Shown here one piece after another: positions 61,224 to 64,000 of a DNA stretch of 64,000 nt. Every line of letters starts with the position of its first letter. Within the stretch, counting starts at the first letter, position 1. Location: positions 1-64,000 of the forward strand of contig NZ_JAZQRL010000111.1 in the NCBI RefSeq assembly GCF_045629565.1, given 5' to 3'. Made by a program: the position numbers and the translations under genes. This stretch comes from Arcticibacter sp045629565. GTDB taxonomy: Bacteria; Bacteroidota; Bacteroidia; Sphingobacteriales; Sphingobacteriaceae. Below the pieces are notes generated by a model, which saw only the letters and a program-made list of their open reading frames with translations, ran no database searches and was not told the origin of the DNA.

Positions 61224-61354
61224 AACTTGCCCCCAGGTGGGGGGCAAGTTGAGGGTAGAGCCGCACTGATCCCGCCTAGCAGCCACGTTGTAGCCACCTT
61301 TTTCTGGCAAAACGTGGCTACAAGGTGGCTACAACCCGGCTACAGTGTGGCTGC
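61224..61354. repeat. Hairpin plus degenerate 11-bp repeat cluster
   Basis: Within the 460-base gap 60997-61456. An 11-bp stem (AACTTGCCCCC at 61224-61234 with GGGGGCAAGTT at 61240-61250) is followed by two inverted units (GCAGCCACGTT, GTAGCCACCTT at 61279-61300). Four 11-base units follow in register: AACGTGGCTAC, AAGGTGGCTAC, AACCCGGCTAC, AGTGTGGCTGC (61311-61354). The left and right units can pair. A further CCACCTGGGGGCAAGC at 61371-61386 echoes the first stem. No gene is seen. Confidence 0.65.
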
Positions 61355-61401
61355 ACCCCTAAGCTGGTCACCACCTGGGGGCAAGCTGATCACCAGACAT
61401 A

Positions 61402-61438
61402 TAAAAGCCTGCCCAAACCATCTGGCTATAAGCAGGCT
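61402..61438 (-). terminator. Probable terminator of the LCIB-like gene
   Basis: AGCCTGC at 61406-61412 pairs with GCAGGCT at 61432-61438 (7 bp, 19-base loop). On the reverse strand it is followed by TTTTAT and starts 18 bases after the stop at 61457. Confidence 0.55.
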
Positions 61439-61456
61439 CGTTATATTGAACAGGGG

Positions 61457-62221
61457 TTACAGACTCTTAAAGGCTTCCGATTCAAGAATAGAGAAAGACG
61501 GCACGGCGTCGTCAAGTTCATTCGTGTCGACGATCTCAAAATTACGCACCTCTACGGCGTCCTCGTATTCGGGACTCGTATTAACGATCACACCTCCCAG
61601 TAAGAAAATCCGGTCGCAACGGAATTCTTTTCGACTCATCCGGATCAGGATGTTGAGCTTTTTATGAATTTCTTCATAAGCTACGTCCGTTATCTCTTTC
61701 TCGGGATTAGGAGAAGTCAGAATACGATGCTTATGCGGCATTACGGTACGCTCCAGGAGCGTCTGCTGGTAGTCGAGTTCTGAGTTAATGGGAACATAAA
61801 CCTCATTTTCCTGCTGCAAACGCTGTAAAGCCAGCATCAGCGCTCCACAGCTGTTGGTTAACTGCTTTTGGCCCGGACGCCGCATTTTGCCGAGTTTACC
61901 TTCATCTGTCATACCGATATGCGGACCGTAAAAGATAAATGCATCGCCACCATCCGGGATGTGATGGGCATAAGCCACCATGCCGGTAAAACCGGAAAAG
62001 GGTAATCCGCCTAGTCCGCCCATCGAAAACGGACGTGTTAACACTCTGCGGAAGTCTGTGGAAACATTAATATCATCACAACACAACGACGTGGCGAACA
62101 GCATTTTCGACAGATCAGAATTATATTCGTTTCTTAAAAAATCAAGATAGGTTTCTGTTACCTCAGCTCCGGTCTTCACTTTTGGATAATGTGCCTTGAC
62201 GAGGGGTTCGAGCTCTTTCAT
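61457..62221 (-). CDS. LCIB/LCIC-type beta-carbonic anhydrase-like protein
   Basis: 254 residues. The sequence CCDDIN near residue 47, then MGGLGGLPFSGFTG, AYAHHIPDGGDAFIFYGPHIGM and NSCGALMLALQ (Cys125) matches the limiting-CO2-inducible protein B/C carbonic-anhydrase domain first described in algae. Cys47/48, His86/87 and Cys125 are the likely Zn ligands, and Asp49/Arg59 may form the Asp-Arg pair. If active it would interconvert CO2 and bicarbonate. No signal peptide is seen, so it would be cytoplasmic. No carboxylase, bicarbonate transporter or CO2-concentrating gene lies near. Family identity is firm; activity is inferred. Confidence 0.82.
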   Translation of the reverse strand: MKELEPLVKAHYPKVKTGAEVTETYLDFLRNEYNSDLSKMLFATSLCCDDINVSTDFRRVLTRPFSMGGLGGLPFSGFTGMVAYAHHIPDGGDAFIFYGPHIGMTDEGKLGKMRRPGQKQLTNSCGALMLALQRLQQENEVYVPINSELDYQQTLLERTVMPHKHRILTSPNPEKEITDVAYEEIHKKLNILIRMSRKEFRCDRIFLLGGVIVNTSPEYEDAVEVRNFEIVDTNELDDAVPSFSILESEAFKSL

Positions 62222-62299
62222 AGGCTAAACGTAATTCTAAAATTTCGCTTTTTCAATTTTATGACGTAAGAAGTTCAGAATGGGTCATGTAAGTTTTAA

Positions 62300-62307
62300 T
62301 ATCTTTA
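62300..62307 (+). promoter_or_regulatory. -7 element of the Dabb gene promoter
   Basis: TATCTTTA, one base from TAnnTTTG, lies 24 bases before the ATG at 62331. Confidence 0.4.
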
Positions 62308-62330
62308 CGGCATTAACTAAATACATAACC

Positions 62331-62627
62331 ATGCTTACTCATCATGTACTTTTCTGGCTTAAAGCCGATACCACCGACGAACAAAAAGCTGCTTTCAGAT
62401 CAAGCCTCGAGACACTGAAAGGTGTTGAAACGGTCAAATCTTTATTTATAGGCACTCCGGCTCCTATCGAGCGTGCCGTGGTAGATACAACTTATACCTT
62501 CTCTCTACTGGCGCTCTTTGATGACCTGGAAGGGCATAATGTCTACCAAACGCACCCGCTCCACCTGGCTTTTCTTGATGAGTTCAGATCTTACTTTGAA
62601 AAAGTGGTAATATACGACGCCGAATAG
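62331..62627 (+). CDS. Dabb-domain (stress-responsive A/B barrel) protein
   Basis: 98 residues from ATG 62331 (MLTHHVLFWLKADTTDEQ); an in-frame ATG at 62280 gives an N-terminus without family similarity. The Dabb signature is present: HHVLFWLK, a helix FRSSLETLKGVETVKSLFIGTPAP, FSLLALFDDLEGHNVYQTHPLHLAFLDEF. These small dimeric ferredoxin-like barrels have mixed or unknown functions (olivetolic acid cyclase-like, stress-responsive). It is divergent from the LCIB-like gene and likely a single-gene unit. Confidence 0.87.
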   Translation: MLTHHVLFWLKADTTDEQKAAFRSSLETLKGVETVKSLFIGTPAPIERAVVDTTYTFSLLALFDDLEGHNVYQTHPLHLAFLDEFRSYFEKVVIYDAE

Positions 62628-62742
62628 TCTAGGTTCGCTTAAATAATCCGCGAGTCACTAAGTCGGATGAACGGTTCTACGGCGCATTTGACTGGGTGTG
62701 TCAAACAGAATTTACATTACTTCGTTTGTTAGATAATTATTT

Positions 62743-62775
62743 CAGACCGGGGCTGCCTTTTGATGTTCCGGTCTG
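62743..62775 (+). promoter_or_regulatory. Hairpin in the leader of the KaiC-like gene
   Basis: CAGACCGG at 62743-62750 pairs with CCGGTCTG at 62768-62775 around a 17-base loop. It ends 15 bases before the ATG at 62791, which would bring it close to the ribosome-binding site. It could affect translation start, or be an operator. Confidence 0.45.
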
Positions 62776-62790
62776 CACATGCACTAACAG

Positions 62791-64000
62791 ATGGAGCAGA
62801 TAAAAAAAACAAAGCCTTCACTTCTGGCCAAAACGCCAACGGGCATTACCGGGCTCGATGAAATCACCAATGGAGGACTTCCGAAAGGACGGCCTACGCT
62901 GATTTGCGGGAGTGCAGGATGCGGCAAAACGTTGATGTCGATGGAGTTTATAGTTCGGGGTGCAACCGAATTCAATGAACCCGGGGTCTTTATGGCGTTC
63001 GAAGAGAAGGCTGATGAGCTAACCGTTAATACACTTTCCTTAGGCTTCGACCTGGACAAACTCGTTCAGGAGAAGAAAATAAGACTGGACTATGTTCACA
63101 TCGACCGAAGCGAAATAGAAGAAACGGGTGAATATGATCTGGACGGATTGTTTGTACGTCTTTCTTATGCTATAGACAGTATTGGCGCAAAACGGGTAGT
63201 TCTCGACACGATTGAGAACCTGTTCTCCGGGCTGACCAATGAAAGCATTATACGGACGGAGTTGCGGCGCCTTTTCCAATGGCTTAAGGACAAAGGGGTT
63301 ACCGCTATCATTACCGGTGAAAGAGGCAAAGACACTTTAACGAGACAGGGTCTGGAGGAATATGTATCTGATTGCGTGATATTGCTTGATCACCGGGTAA
63401 AACATCAGATATCTACCCGAATGCTGCGTATAATTAAATACCGGGGTTCTCTCCACGGAACCAACGAATACCCGTTTTTGATTGACAGCGACGGCATTTC
63501 TGTGTTGCCCGTAACCAGTCTCAGCCAGGGTAACGAAGCCTCATCTGAACGGGTCTCGACAGGAGTGAAAAGTCTTGACGAGATGCTTGACGGGCAAGGC
63601 TTCTATCGCGGCAGCAGCATTCTCATATCCGGTACAGCCGGCACCGGAAAAACAAGTATCGCCACGACATTCGCGGCCGGTGCCTGTGAGAGGGGCGAAA
63701 AGTGTATCTACTTTTCATTTGAGGAGTCGGCGAGCCAGATATTAAGAAATACAAAATCCATCGGCCTCGACCTCGAAAAGCACCTGCAGTCGGGCCTCCT
63801 TGAGATTTGCGCTTCCCGGCCTACACTGTACGGCCTGGAGATGCACCTGGTGGATATTCACAAACGTATCAAGGCATTTAAGCCCGACACCGTTATTGTC
63901 GACCCGATAACCAACCTGATTACCATTGGCTCGATCAGCGAGGTCAAGTCGATGCTGATCCGATTAATCAGTTTTCTGCAGGATCAGCAGGTTACGGTCA
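62791..64000 (+). CDS. KaiC-like double-domain RecA-type ATPase, 3' end outside the window
   Basis: The frame opens at ATG 62791 and is open to the window edge (403 codons). First domain: LDEITNGGLPKGRPTLICG, P-loop GSAGCGKT, FMAFEEKADEL with the paired Glu, VVLDTIENLF (Walker B) and IKYRGSLHGTNEYPF. Second domain: GVKSLDEMLDGQGFYRGSSI, P-loop GTAGTGKT, YFSFEESASQILRN and TVIVDPITNLI. This is the CI/CII layout of KaiC, but the CII autophosphorylation Ser/Thr pair lies beyond the window, so kinase status cannot be judged. Circadian KaiA/KaiB are not seen here; KaiC-like proteins outside cyanobacteria usually work with histidine kinases or in stress responses. Confidence 0.9.
   Translation, partial: MEQIKKTKPSLLAKTPTGITGLDEITNGGLPKGRPTLICGSAGCGKTLMSMEFIVRGATEFNEPGVFMAFEEKADELTVNTLSLGFDLDKLVQEKKIRLDYVHIDRSEIEETGEYDLDGLFVRLSYAIDSIGAKRVVLDTIENLFSGLTNESIIRTELRRLFQWLKDKGVTAIITGERGKDTLTRQGLEEYVSDCVILLDHRVKHQISTRMLRIIKYRGSLHGTNEYPFLIDSDGISVLPVTSLSQGNEASSERVSTGVKSLDEMLDGQGFYRGSSILISGTAGTGKTSIATTFAAGACERGEKCIYFSFEESASQILRNTKSIGLDLEKHLQSGLLEICASRPTLYGLEMHLVDIHKRIKAFKPDTVIVDPITNLITIGSISEVKSMLIRLISFLQDQQVTV

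Noticed and set aside
60997..61230. Cobalamin riboswitch upstream of the B12-dependent reductase
   Set aside because: The leader is AT-rich and short after the likely -7 box, and I could not find the conserved B12-box core; a covariance search would be needed to exclude it.
61279..61354. Possible CRISPR-like array
   Set aside because: Repeat units are only 11 bases, degenerate and without spacers, and no cas genes are present.

Overview
The window looks like a chromosomal segment of a Bacteroidota organism, most likely Sphingobacteriaceae (Pedobacter/Mucilaginibacter-like). The evidence is two SusC/SusD pairs, TAnnTTTG-type -7 promoter elements, a long Bacteroidota-type NusB, a DUF3276 (PUR-alpha-like) protein and many lipoproteins with an SxxC lipobox. 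No phage, insertion sequence or CRISPR array was seen. Assignments come from reading motifs only; no database search was possible.

Region 1 (1-16240) is mostly housekeeping. It holds the accD 3' end and its terminator, an extremely Asp-rich small protein, a NifS-type cysteine desulfurase and glmM. A forward trio follows (methyltransferase, PAP2 phosphatase, ZIP transporter). The long reverse run nusB-DUF1573-yajC-ybbR-coaE-MBL exonuclease-DUF5522-MarR comes next. Then come a leucine-dehydrogenase-like gene whose catalytic Lys is Asn, an ABC exporter half with a degenerate Walker B, a DUF3276 protein, an agmatinase and ychF.

Region 2 (16261-34167) is a complete reverse-strand alpha-glucan/maltose locus. 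A LacI-type regulator lies upstream of two identical 12-bp palindromic operators spaced exactly 189 bp apart. Then follow susC, susD, susE, a periplasmic GH13 neopullulanase-like enzyme, beta-phosphoglucomutase, a GH65 maltose phosphorylase, a GH13 lipoprotein, an SLC45-like MFS sugar importer and a large multidomain GH13 lipoprotein. The logic is surface binding and cutting, TonB-dependent import, periplasmic trimming, MFS uptake, phosphorolysis, and conversion of beta-glucose-1-phosphate to glucose-6-phosphate.

Region 3 (34288-58338) is accessory. After a TlpA-like thioredoxin comes a second polysaccharide utilisation locus: susC, susD, a fasciclin-like lipoprotein, GH3, two different alginate-lyase-superfamily lyases, two GH2 enzymes (one with a malectin-like tail) and a GH88 unsaturated glucuronyl hydrolase. 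The enzymes point to a uronic-acid-containing glycan. It sits directly downstream of the most unusual gene in the window: a 7TM-DISM membrane receptor joined through a coiled coil to an IS1595-type transposase zinc ribbon and helix-turn-helix, without the catalytic domain. An almost perfect 24-bp palindrome and a separate half-site lie upstream of the susC promoter and are candidate binding sites for this receptor. A tRNA-Arg(CCG) and a GH28/acetylesterase pair complete the region.

Region 4 (58438-64000) holds a class II (B12-dependent) ribonucleotide reductase, a long intergenic stretch with 11-bp-period repeats, an LCIB-type carbonic anhydrase-like protein, a Dabb-domain protein, and the first 403 codons of a double-domain KaiC-like ATPase that runs off the window.
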